The notes below the pieces were generated by a model. That model saw only the letters and a list, made by a program, of their open reading frames with translations. It searched no databases and was not told the DNA's origin. Made by a program: the position numbers and the translations under genes. Of a DNA stretch of 64,000 nt, positions 1-7,442 are shown one piece after another; positions within the stretch are counted from its first letter, which is position 1, and the number at the start of each line of letters is the position of its first letter. The DNA lies in the NCBI RefSeq assembly GCF_023740735.1, contig NZ_JAMRXH010000005.1, forward strand, positions 62,001 through 126,000, given 5' to 3'. The DNA comes from Nocardia sp. CDC159 (lineage in GTDB: Bacteria; Actinomycetota; Actinomycetes; Mycobacteriales; Mycobacteriaceae).

Positions 1-68
1 TCGGCCGAGCCGGGCGGCACGTAATCCGGGATGCCCTTCGGGGCGGTGAAGCTGCTGGTCTTGGTCAC
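1..68 (-). CDS. hisS: Histidyl-tRNA synthetase, N-terminal fragment (cut by window edge)
   Basis: Only the first 22 codons are in the window. They read MTKTSSFTAPKGIPDYVPPG from a GTG start at 68, which closely matches the N-terminus of actinobacterial HisRS (M. tuberculosis HisS begins with a SSFSAPKGVPDYVPP segment). HisRS charges tRNA-His in the cytoplasm. The gene runs leftwards out of the window and is divergent from ppiB. In M. tuberculosis a metallo-beta-lactamase-fold gene sits between ppiB and hisS; it is absent here. The assignment depends on one short but very characteristic motif. Confidence 0.82.
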   Translation of the reverse strand, partial: MTKTSSFTAPKGIPDYVPPGSA

Positions 69-220
69 GATCGTCCAGTCTTTCAAACCCGTCCGCACCA
101 AGTCCAACCGGTTATCGGGAAGGGGATTGTACGGGGTGAATACCCAACGTTAGGTCTCATCTCAGGAAGTGATGGCACACTCTTACGTCGACAAGCAGAC
201 CATCACGGGAGGAAGCGGTA

Positions 221-1096
221 GTGCCGAGTAACGAACAGCGGCGAGCGGCGGCGAAACGCAAGCTGGAGCGGCGACTGGCCCGGCAGGCCGAGCGGGCTCG
301 CAGGCGCAAGCAGCTCACCATCGCCGGCTCGGTGCTCGGCGTGGTCGTCGTGGTCGCGGCCGGGGTGGGCATCTACTACCTCACGCGCGGCGACGAGGAC
401 GCCAAGAACACGGCCTCGCAGGCCTCGGACTCCTCCCTGGCGAGCACCCCGGAGGCCGCGCCGCCGCCCGCCCCGCAGCCCAAGGCCACGACGGTCTCCT
501 GCACCTACCGCGACGGCGGCGGTCCGGCCGCCAAGCCGGTGCAGAAGCCCAACGGCGACAACATCGTCGCCAAGGGCCAGGAGGCGGTGACGATCACGAC
601 CAATCACGGACCCATCGGCCTGACCCTCGATCGCGCGGAATCTCCCTGCACCGTCAACAGTTTCGCCAGCCTGGTGAGCCAGCACTACTACGACGGCGCG
701 CCGTGCCACCGGCTGAGCACCAAGGGCCTGAAGATGCTGCAGTGCGGCGACCCGACCGGCACCGGTAAGGGCGGCCCGGGCTACGTCTACGACAACGAGT
801 ACCCGACCGACGTCTACGCACAGGACGACCCGAACGCCCAGATGCCGGTGCTCTACAAGCGCGGCACGATCGCGATGGCCAATGCCGGGCCCGGCACCAA
901 CGGCAGCCAGTTCTTCCTGCTCTACGGCGATTCCCAACTTCCGCCGCAGTACACCATCTTCGGCACGGTCGACGAGGCCGGCCTGAAGACCCTCGACAAG
1001 ATCGCCGAGATCGGCGACGACGGCTCGATGGATTCGGGCCCCGGCGGCGGCAAGCCGAACCAGCCCGTCACCTTCGAATCGGTCAAGATCGGCTGA
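221..1096 (+). CDS. ppiB: Membrane-anchored peptidyl-prolyl cis-trans isomerase (cyclophilin)
   Basis: A 291-aa cyclophilin that isomerises X-Pro bonds outside the membrane. Residues 1-30 are strongly basic, 33-53 form one membrane segment, and a Pro/Ala/Ser linker leads to a cyclophilin domain at about 118-290. Family landmarks are visible: CHR at 162-164, QCGDPTGTG around 174 and GSQFF near 228, the last two replacing the usual QGGDP and GSQFF blocks of mycobacterial PpiB. The start is GTG at 221, preceded by a good ribosome site (GGGAGGAAG, 207-215). It is the Rv2582 equivalent. Normally it lies next to rel, but here about 20 kb of other genes separate them. A strong hairpin follows the stop codon. 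Confidence 0.95.
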   Translation: MPSNEQRRAAAKRKLERRLARQAERARRRKQLTIAGSVLGVVVVVAAGVGIYYLTRGDEDAKNTASQASDSSLASTPEAAPPPAPQPKATTVSCTYRDGGGPAAKPVQKPNGDNIVAKGQEAVTITTNHGPIGLTLDRAESPCTVNSFASLVSQHYYDGAPCHRLSTKGLKMLQCGDPTGTGKGGPGYVYDNEYPTDVYAQDDPNAQMPVLYKRGTIAMANAGPGTNGSQFFLLYGDSQLPPQYTIFGTVDEAGLKTLDKIAEIGDDGSMDSGPGGGKPNQPVTFESVKIG

Positions 1097-1115
1097 AACT
1101 CCCCACTTCGGGCAC

Positions 1116-1153
1116 TCGTGCCGGTACGCTCCCCAACCGGCGTACCGGCACGA
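1116..1153 (+). terminator. Terminator hairpin after ppiB
   Basis: A perfect 14-bp inverted repeat (TCGTGCCGGTACGC and its complement, 1116-1129 and 1140-1153) with a 10-nt loop starts 20 nt after the ppiB stop. There is no long T-run, as is usual in high-GC actinobacteria. It probably ends ppiB transcription and marks the left edge of the inserted block. Confidence 0.75.
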
Positions 1154-1549
1154 CGCGTTCGCGGGCCCGACGCTCGCGGCAAGGGCGGTCAGATGCCCTG
1201 TCGGGGCAGCGAAATGGCGACGTGTCGGGCTGGCAGACGAGATCCGCTTAGGGCATCCTTATACCGGAGAACATCCGGCGCTTCGGGCTCCCTGTCGGAA
1301 ATGTGCGATATATGCTGTTGTTGCACAACGCGAGTAAGGCTGCCCTGCATTTTCGCTGGTAATCTCGTAGCACGGAGTACGAAGCGGCGTAGTAACCGCC
1401 CTACCGGGTAGGACTGCTCCTCCAGTGCTCCCGGTGTCCGCGTTTGCAGGCGGGGACATCGCCAGGCAGAACCACCGTTCCACTGGCGACGCCTCCGACG
1501 AAGCACCACAATCATCCATAGTGATCACTGCAGCATCGGGGAGCAGGCA
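1154..1549. other. Non-coding stretch before the coiled-coil gene
   Basis: About 400 bases lie between the ppiB terminator and the next credible start. Open frames here are short and lack actinobacterial third-position GC bias. The centre (about 1250-1390) is less GC-rich than the surroundings, with TA-rich patches such as GCGATATATGC near 1305, so it may hold the promoter of the gene at 1550. No RNA gene or known motif was recognised. Confidence 0.45.
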
Positions 1550-2113
1550 ATGGCCGAGGAACTCGACGACATCGGCCGCGAGACAGCGGCTTTGATGAGG
1601 CAAATGTTGTCACTTGCGACGCTGGTCGCACTGCGCACCCGCGAGCGTGGCCAGAAGGAAGCCGAGGCCCGCGTCAAGGTCACCGAGGAGCGCCGGAAGG
1701 AAGCCAGGGAGCTGGCATTGCGCGAGGCCCGCGAGGCCAAGGCCAAGGACCCGCGCAACCTGGAGCTGTCCCGCATGCTCGACCGGCCCCCGATGGAGAA
1801 GGGTGTCTCGCTCGAGAAGGATCGGTTCGCCGCGCAGGCCACCGCGACTCGAATGGCCGCGCAGGCCGCCGCGAAGAGCAAGGTCAAGGAGATGGGCGGC
1901 CGGTACGACTCGGTCGAACGGCGCACCGCGCTGGCCGCTCATCTGGCCCGTATCGGCGTCGCACCGGAACTGGCCGCGGTACGCATGCTGATGGAAGTCA
2001 GTCAGGCGCAGCCGCCCCAGGCCGCCGTGCGCAGCCGCCCCGAAGAGCCGCCGCATGTGGTCCGCGCTCGCCAGCAGGAGTTGTCGCGCGGTCTCGAGCG
2101 TACCCGCGGCTGA
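1550..2113 (+). CDS. Coiled-coil protein of unknown function
   Basis: A 187-aa soluble protein with no recognised family. Residues 20-75 are a long charged helix rich in Arg, Glu, Lys and Ala, very likely a coiled coil. A second helical block covers about 95-150, and the C-terminus is Arg-rich. There is no signal peptide or membrane segment. The ATG at 1550 has a GGGGAG ribosome site 8 nt upstream. It is the only plus-strand gene of the secretion block and converges on the DUF4913 gene. It may be an accessory or mobilisation protein of the element, but that rests on position only. Confidence 0.7.
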   Translation: MAEELDDIGRETAALMRQMLSLATLVALRTRERGQKEAEARVKVTEERRKEARELALREAREAKAKDPRNLELSRMLDRPPMEKGVSLEKDRFAAQATATRMAAQAAAKSKVKEMGGRYDSVERRTALAAHLARIGVAPELAAVRMLMEVSQAQPPQAAVRSRPEEPPHVVRARQQELSRGLERTRG

Positions 2114-2137
2114 GACTCCCCCTCAACGTATTTTTTC

Positions 2138-2164
2138 GGGCTGCGGACCAGATCTCCGCAGCCC
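2138..2164. terminator. Hairpin between convergent genes
   Basis: A perfect 10-bp stem (GGGCTGCGGA, 2138-2147, with 2155-2164) and 7-nt loop lie between the ends of two convergent genes. It could act in both directions. The run of six T lies before the stem on the plus strand, so it is not a classic intrinsic terminator for either strand. Confidence 0.55.
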
Positions 2165-2191
2165 CTCGAACCTCTTGTCGCCCAGCCGGTT

Positions 2192-2587
2192 TCAGGAACG
2201 GAAGTCGCCGGTCGCCGGATCGATGGTGGGATCGCCGAACAGGCCCTGCTGTGGGGATTTCAGCGGCAGCGGGTTGAGCATGTCCTTGTGACCATTGCGG
2301 ACGCTGCAGTACTTGAACGGCCCCTTCGGGTCGAACAACCTGGCCATATGGGGATCGGCGTGATCGAGGAACCACACGCTCATTCCCGTCTTGCCGTCTT
2401 GACGCAGATATTCCCAGGCTCGCCACAGCGCTTCGAGCCGCATCGCGGCCTCGGCGTGCTTCCACCATTCCGGACACCACACGGTGTCGGTGAGATCGGT
2501 GACCTGCCGCCGATAGACGAGACTCAGATAGTTCTCCACGAACTCGACCACGTTCGAGTAGATCATGTCTTGCTGCTGGTCGTTCAC
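2192..2587 (-). CDS. DUF4913-type protein
   Basis: A 131-aa soluble protein that I recognise as the DUF4913 type, found with actinobacterial conjugation genes; function unknown. It starts with an acidic helix (FVENYLSLVYRRQV) and carries a Trp-rich core with CPEWWKHAEAAMRLEALW around residues 38-55, followed by a segment ending in DHADPHMARL. The start overlaps the stop of the VirD4-like gene by 4 nt (ATGA), so it is translationally coupled and last in the long minus-strand operon. Coupling to the VirD4-like protein suggests an adaptor role, which is inference. Confidence 0.82.
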   Translation of the reverse strand: MNDQQQDMIYSNVVEFVENYLSLVYRRQVTDLTDTVWCPEWWKHAEAAMRLEALWRAWEYLRQDGKTGMSVWFLDHADPHMARLFDPKGPFKYCSVRNGHKDMLNPLPLKSPQQGLFGDPTIDPATGDFRS

Positions 2588-4422
2588 AGCGGCCGAACCT
2601 CCTCGGGCTGCCCGTACGTTTGCGGCGGAGTGACATCCTCGTGCTGCCTGCGCTCCTCGACGAGATCCTGAATCGTCGTCCGGCGCGGGGTCTGCGGATC
2701 GTGGTGATCGATCGAACGGCGCACCGCGTCAGCGTACTCGCCCTCCCACCAGGGAACGGTGCGAACCAGCACCGCCGGTGCGCCGGAGGAGAATACGATG
2801 GCGCGCCCGCGCGGCAGCGTCGCCAGCGCGTTGACGCTGAAGGTCTTGGACGACCCCAGCGAACGCGAATAGCTCTTGCTGCCCTTGGATTCCGACACCG
2901 ACTGCGAGATCACGTCGTACTCGCCGATGGCGTCCGAGCGCTCCTGCAGGAACTTCGTATCGTCGACGCCGCTGCCGAGCACCTTGATATTGGCCGCGCC
3001 CCACAGCGCCTCCATGCCGTCGGCGCCCCAGCAGCGCGCGCCCTGCGCCCAGGACTGCAGCACGGTCATGACGACGATGCCGCGGGAGCCGAAGTGGCTG
3101 TACTGCTTGGGCAGATCCTTCCAGCGGACCACGTTGGCGGCCTCGTCCAGGACGGCGAGCAGTGGAATCGAAAGGCGACCGCCGTGCGACTGCGACGCCT
3201 TGCGCATGGCGACGTCGATGACGGCCTCGGTCAGCGCGCTCACCAGCGGTGCGGCCGAGCCGCGGCCCTCCAGCGAGAGGCTGTAGAGGGTGCCGTTGCG
3301 CTCGATGAAATCCAGCTCGTCGAATTGCCGGCGATCGTTCCCCGGGGTGATCCACGGATGCACATTCGACAGCTTCAGGCAGCGGATCATCTTCTTGGCC
3401 GTGCCGAAAACGCCGCTGAGCGTGCGGACATCGGCGTTGTACTGCGAGGCCAGGCCCGCAGCGGTGAAGTGATGGCTGTTCGCGCGCAGAATCTCGATCG
3501 GCTCGGTGTCCTGTGGATTGGTGACCCAATCCCACACCTGCGTGATCGGGCGGCCCGCCGTGGCCGCGGCCAGGAACAGGCCCGCCAGCAGATCCTCGGC
3601 CTCCTGGTCGAAGAAGGCGTCGGTGCCGGTCGCCACCGCCGGTCCGGTGCTGTCGTCGCCGTCGGCGAAGTGTCCGGCGAGCCGGGCCGCGCGCATCTCA
3701 CAGCCCTCGCGGCGGGCGTCCACCCAGCCCAGCGGGTCCCAGTACCAGGTGGGCGCCTCGTCGGCCACGCCCTGCGGGTCGAAGACGAACACCTGAGATC
3801 CCTTGGCCTCGCGCACATCTCGCGTCGCATCGACCACATCGCGCTTGTTGGAGGTGGCCAGCACCGGGCCGATGGCCGACAGGATGGCCGGGATCACCCG
3901 GGAGGTGGACTTGCCCTGCCGCGGACCCCAGATGTCCACGTGCAGATCCTCATAGGACCCGTACAGCATCGTGCCGTCGGCCACCGCGACGCCGATCGGC
4001 ACCCCCGGCGGATCGTCGTACCCGAGCCGCACCCCCAGCTGCTCGGCCTTCTCCCGCACCCCACCCTCGGTCAGCGCCGAGATCGCGCCACCGGCGCCCA
4101 TGTACTGCGCCTTGTCGTCGACCGCCAAGCGCCCTTTACCCTTGCGCTTCTTCAGCTCCCGGCGCACGATCACCACGCCGATCACCGCCGCCACGACCAG
4201 CAGCACGATGACCGTGGACGCGCGCGGCCACTGCAGCTGACCGCGGGCCAGGCCCGCCACGATCGCGATCGGATTGATCGGGACGTCCTGTTTGGTCACC
4301 GCCATCCGGTTGCCGAGATGCAGGGCGACCCACAGGGTTCCGACGATCGCGAACCCGAAGTAGATCATGTACAGGGTGAGGTCGGGACCCGGTTCGGCCG
4401 GATCCTTCACCTTCTTCGCCAT
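2584..4422 (-). CDS. VirD4/TraG-family type IV coupling ATPase
   Basis: A 612-aa ATPase of the type IV coupling protein family, which hands substrates to a type IV secretion channel. Two N-terminal membrane segments (about 15-36 and 69-86) precede the motor domain. Walker A is GPRQGKST at 166-173. Walker B is LLAVLDEA near 423. The region between carries the usual all-alpha insertion. The C-terminus ends in a charged tail. Length and layout fit actinobacterial TraG/TraD proteins. It follows 37 nt after the anchored-protein gene upstream and overlaps the DUF4913 start by 4 nt. No relaxase is visible nearby, so its substrate is unknown. Confidence 0.92.
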   Translation of the reverse strand: MAKKVKDPAEPGPDLTLYMIYFGFAIVGTLWVALHLGNRMAVTKQDVPINPIAIVAGLARGQLQWPRASTVIVLLVVAAVIGVVIVRRELKKRKGKGRLAVDDKAQYMGAGGAISALTEGGVREKAEQLGVRLGYDDPPGVPIGVAVADGTMLYGSYEDLHVDIWGPRQGKSTSRVIPAILSAIGPVLATSNKRDVVDATRDVREAKGSQVFVFDPQGVADEAPTWYWDPLGWVDARREGCEMRAARLAGHFADGDDSTGPAVATGTDAFFDQEAEDLLAGLFLAAATAGRPITQVWDWVTNPQDTEPIEILRANSHHFTAAGLASQYNADVRTLSGVFGTAKKMIRCLKLSNVHPWITPGNDRRQFDELDFIERNGTLYSLSLEGRGSAAPLVSALTEAVIDVAMRKASQSHGGRLSIPLLAVLDEAANVVRWKDLPKQYSHFGSRGIVVMTVLQSWAQGARCWGADGMEALWGAANIKVLGSGVDDTKFLQERSDAIGEYDVISQSVSESKGSKSYSRSLGSSKTFSVNALATLPRGRAIVFSSGAPAVLVRTVPWWEGEYADAVRRSIDHHDPQTPRRTTIQDLVEERRQHEDVTPPQTYGQPEEVRPL

Positions 4423-4459
4423 CTCCGCCTCCTGAGGTGACCGTATACGTTGTTGTGGC

Positions 4460-5197
4460 TCACCGGAATCCGTCGAGCCGCCAACCGTCGGGGGTGCGCG
4501 CGACGGTGGCGATGACCGTCGTCGGCGGCAGCGGCTGACGCCGGCCGTCCGGGTAGACGACGGTCTGCTCGATCCCGATCTTGTACTGCTCGTGATCCGG
4601 ATCGCCGCTGGGCGGCGCCTTCTCGCCGGACGCGAAGGTGAATGCCTCGACCCTCGCCCCGGCCTTGCCCCAGTCCGCCCATTGCAGCGACGGTTTCGGG
4701 GTGTCGCCGCCCTCGGCCGGGGTGTCCAGGGTGCGGACGAGGCTGGGGCCCAGCCATTTCCGCGCCCGCGACATCGAACCGCCCTGGGATTCGGTGGCCG
4801 GATACCAGGTGTAGATCTCCTTCAGCGCCGCGACCGCCACCCCGTCGGGAGTGGTCGGATCGGGCGCGGGGACCGCCTCCAGTTGCCGCACGGTCGAGGT
4901 GGGCGGGCGCACGGGCGATTCCGTGCCGCCGCCGCTGCTGCCGCCGCAGCCCGTGGTCAGCATCGCGATGCCCACCACCAGCATCACCACCAGGTTAGCG
5001 TGTTTCACCGCCGAATTCCGGAGGACCGACCGCCGCGCGGCGGCCGGTCGGACTGATTTCCAGGCTAATCGCCGGAACCGGTCGACGGGGCGCGGCGCGA
5101 CGTCCGTGACCTCCACGTGTCCGATTCGTGGGCCGCCCGCGCCGATGTCGGAGTTGCGGAAAGCGGGCTCGACACACCAGCGAATACCGAGATTCAC
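4460..5197 (-). CDS. Anchored extracytoplasmic protein of the secretion operon (VirB8/NTF2-like guess)
   Basis: The start is uncertain. The GTG at 5197 overlaps the stop of the cell-wall enzyme gene by 4 nt and has GGAGGG just upstream, giving 245 aa with about 63 cytoplasmic residues before a membrane segment. An internal GTG at 5008 would give a 182-aa protein beginning VKHANLVVMLVVGIAMLTTG followed by Cys, which looks like a lipoprotein signal. The intervening codons are 78 percent GC3, so they may be coding. The outer domain (last about 130 residues) has a Trp-containing pattern ending RTPDGWRLDGFR, like VirB8/NTF2-type domains. That resemblance is a guess. Confidence 0.75.
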   Translation of the reverse strand: MNLGIRWCVEPAFRNSDIGAGGPRIGHVEVTDVAPRPVDRFRRLAWKSVRPAAARRSVLRNSAVKHANLVVMLVVGIAMLTTGCGGSSGGGTESPVRPPTSTVRQLEAVPAPDPTTPDGVAVAALKEIYTWYPATESQGGSMSRARKWLGPSLVRTLDTPAEGGDTPKPSLQWADWGKAGARVEAFTFASGEKAPPSGDPDHEQYKIGIEQTVVYPDGRRQPLPPTTVIATVARTPDGWRLDGFR

Positions 5198-6882
5198 AGC
5201 ACCCTCCGTATGCGACTGTCGCCGGGAACCGGGGCCTCGCGCACGCCGGACGAATCGGCGGCGCGGATCATCGTGCCGTTGCCGGTGTAGATGCCGACCT
5301 CGGCCGGGCCGCGGGGGCCGAATCGGGAGAACACCAGATCCCCCGGCTGGGCCTTGCGCAGCGGCACCTCCGCGCCCGCCTCCCACTGCTGTTCGGCGGT
5401 GCGCGGCAGCATGATTCGGCCGGAGGAGGCGGCGAACACCGAGGCCGCTGTGAGACCCGGGCCGTCGAGACCGCCGCCGGTCGAGCCCTGCGGACCGCCG
5501 CCGCCCCAGACGTACGGGGTACCCAGCCACTGGCGAGCCGCCTCCACGACCTCCGCGCCGCTCGCCTCGCCCTCGGGCTGGAACCGGCCCATCGACCCCG
5601 GGGCGCGGAACTGCGGTTCCATGGCCAGGATGTTCGCCACGTAGGGCTGGGTCTCGGAGTAGTGCGCTGCCACCCGATTCGGCATGCCGCCGGAGGCGAG
5701 CACCGCGCCCTCACCGGCGTTGTACGCGGCCAGGGCGAGCGGGACGACGTCGCCGTGCACCTTGCCCTCCCCGATCCAGCGCCCGATCTGGTGGGCTATC
5801 GAGCACATATAGCGGCCCTGCGCGAGGATCGCGTCGCCGTCGTCCCAGATGCTGGCGTTGCCGTTGCCATCGGCATCGAGCAGATAGGGCTGCCCGTCGT
5901 CGGGATTGGTCGCCCGGGCGGTGCCGGGCAGGAACTGCGAAAGACCCTGCGCCCCGGCCGGAGAGGTGAGCCCGCGCCGGAAGCCCGACTCCTGCCGCCC
6001 CTGGGCGGCCAGCAGCGACGGGGTGATCTCCGGACACAGCGAGCCCGCGCGGCGGTACCAGATCTCGAGTTCCGGAGGGACCTTGCCGTCCGCCAGTGCG
6101 CCGCCCGCGGTGCCGAAACCGCGCTGGCACAGCGGGTTCACCGAGTACGGCCACGCACCCGCCGCACTCGGCGTCGGCGCACCGTCCAACCACGGGAGTG
6201 GATCGATCTGCCGCCCGCCGGCGAACCGACCGCCCGGCACGATCTCGAAATGCAAATGCGGCCCGGAGGATTCACCCGCCGACCCGACCAGCCCGATCTG
6301 CTGCCCCGCCCGCACCACCTGACCGGCCCGCACCAGCACGCCGCTGTCCCACTCGTGTCCGTACACCGCCGAGAACGGCCGACCGTTCACATCAATGGAA
6401 TCGACCACGATCCAGTTACCGAATCCGGACGCCGCCCCCGCGGCCACCACCACCCCATCGGCAACGGAGAAGATCGGCGTCCCATCCGCCGCGGCCATAT
6501 CCACCCCGAGATGCGCCCCGCCCCGCGCCCCGAAATGATCCGAAATGGTGAACGTCCCCGCGGCCAACGGCCAGGTCCGCCGGATCGGAGCCAGCCCCGC
6601 CGCCAGCGACGGCGTCCCCGTCACAGCCGGATTCCCCAGCGCCGCAGGCTGATTCACCCCCGGCGCGGTCGTCCCGGTAACAACCGCAGGCCCCTGCACC
6701 ACCCCACTCGGGGTCACCCCCGCCCCTCCCAACGCCCGCGGATCCCCCGGCAACACCGACCCCGACACACTCGGCTGATCCGCACACTCATCCTCCGAAG
6801 CAGGCATCACCACAACCAACACCAGCGCGACCAACCCGATCACGCTCCCCAACCCCACCCACAACAAACTCTTCGAACTCAC
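5194..6882 (-). CDS. Three-domain cell-wall enzyme: M23 peptidase, lytic transglycosylase, degenerate NlpC/P60
   Basis: A 562-aa membrane-anchored peptidoglycan enzyme that should open the wall for the secretion channel. One membrane segment lies at about 6-26. The M23 domain (about 112-215) keeps its metal residues: His124 and Asp128 in HLGVD, and His209/His211 in HLHFE. The transglycosylase domain (about 283-420) has catalytic Glu298 in GRQESGF, GLSQFLPGT, and the AYNAGEGAV motif. The C-terminal NlpC/P60 domain (about 443-562) has DGPGL (473-477) where the family has DCSGL, and EVGIY (528-532) where it has HVGIY. Both catalytic residues are therefore lost. Architecture matches actinobacterial conjugation lysozymes; the dead third domain is unusual. 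Confidence 0.93.
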   Translation of the reverse strand: MSSKSLLWVGLGSVIGLVALVLVVVMPASEDECADQPSVSGSVLPGDPRALGGAGVTPSGVVQGPAVVTGTTAPGVNQPAALGNPAVTGTPSLAAGLAPIRRTWPLAAGTFTISDHFGARGGAHLGVDMAAADGTPIFSVADGVVVAAGAASGFGNWIVVDSIDVNGRPFSAVYGHEWDSGVLVRAGQVVRAGQQIGLVGSAGESSGPHLHFEIVPGGRFAGGRQIDPLPWLDGAPTPSAAGAWPYSVNPLCQRGFGTAGGALADGKVPPELEIWYRRAGSLCPEITPSLLAAQGRQESGFRRGLTSPAGAQGLSQFLPGTARATNPDDGQPYLLDADGNGNASIWDDGDAILAQGRYMCSIAHQIGRWIGEGKVHGDVVPLALAAYNAGEGAVLASGGMPNRVAAHYSETQPYVANILAMEPQFRAPGSMGRFQPEGEASGAEVVEAARQWLGTPYVWGGGGPQGSTGGGLDGPGLTAASVFAASSGRIMLPRTAEQQWEAGAEVPLRKAQPGDLVFSRFGPRGPAEVGIYTGNGTMIRAADSSGVREAPVPGDSRIRRVL

Positions 6883-6903
6883 CGCACCCCCGCCCCACTC
6901 TCA

Positions 6904-6977
6904 GCCGCACCGTCTCCCGCACCCCGCACCCCCTGCGGGCGGCCGAAACGGGTGCGAAGCGCCACAACCGGTGCGGA
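6904..6977. repeat. Copy A of a 72-74-bp nested palindromic repeat
   Basis: An intergenic element with nested inverted arms: outer CGCACCG/C with GGTGCGG, inner CGCACCCC with GGGTGCG around a TGCGGGCGGCC core. Two close copies lie in tandem at 38462-38631. It occupies most of the gap between the cell-wall enzyme and the HTH gene (6883-7099). It resembles a REP/BIME-type chromosomal repeat and could fold as a cruciform RNA or DNA hairpin. Confidence 0.7.
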
Positions 6978-7099
6978 GAGCGCTGCCGCACGCCAGGACT
7001 CGCGGGTGGGTACAGCCGCACCTGGTGTTGGGATCCGTATCTCGGGTGGGGGGATGCGGATTCCAACGCCGGGGGCGGGTGTGGTGGGGTGGGCGCTTG

Positions 7100-7408
7100 T
7101 CATGTGGCGCGTTTGGTTTCGTTGAGGGTTTCCACCAGGGTGCGGTTCATTTCGGCGGCGGCGGCCAGCTGTTGTTGCAGGAGGGCTACCTTGCGGCGCA
7201 GGGCTACCGCGTCCATGCGCTCGAGGCTCGGGCCCTCGGCGGCGCGGACCCAGTTGCGGACCGAATTGGTGTGGACACCGATCTGTTCGGCCACCACGCG
7301 GCAGGCCTCCGACTCGCTGCGCAGCTTGCCGGTCAGCGCGAGCACCTGCTCGACCGCCGCCTGCCGCACCTCGGGCGACACTCTGCGATAGGACCTGTGC
7401 GGCATCAT
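7100..7408 (-). CDS. IS3 OrfA-like helix-turn-helix protein, without OrfB
   Basis: A 102-aa protein: HTH at about 12-58 (SESEACRVVAEQIGVHTNSV, then RNWVRAA) and a C-terminal helix (LRRKVALLQQQLA) like the leucine-zipper part of IS3-family OrfA. OrfA normally needs OrfB, the DDE integrase, just downstream. Here the next gene is the cell-wall enzyme and no OrfB remnant or terminal repeat is seen. ATG at 7408 has a GGCGGAGG site. Placed inside the secretion operon between the ATPase and the lysozyme gene, it may be a domesticated regulator rather than a transposase. Function is inference. Confidence 0.8.
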   Translation of the reverse strand: MMPHRSYRRVSPEVRQAAVEQVLALTGKLRSESEACRVVAEQIGVHTNSVRNWVRAAEGPSLERMDAVALRRKVALLQQQLAAAAEMNRTLVETLNETKRAT

Positions 7409-7442
7409 CGCGCCAACCTCCGCCTCGTGGGCTCGTCTAATC

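Noticed and set aside
1116..1153. Attachment site at the left block edge
   Set aside because: It is a perfect terminator-type hairpin; no matching direct repeat was found at the other end of the block.
2620..4440. Very long plus-strand open frame across the VirD4 gene
   Set aside because: It is the antisense shadow of a high-GC gene: His/Arg-rich, no motif, no ribosome site.
5009..5196. Spacer versus coding sequence before the lipoprotein-like start
   Set aside because: Treated as coding because of a GGAGGG-GTG start and 78 percent GC3, but the lipobox-like start at 5008 remains an equal alternative; no separate gene is proposed.
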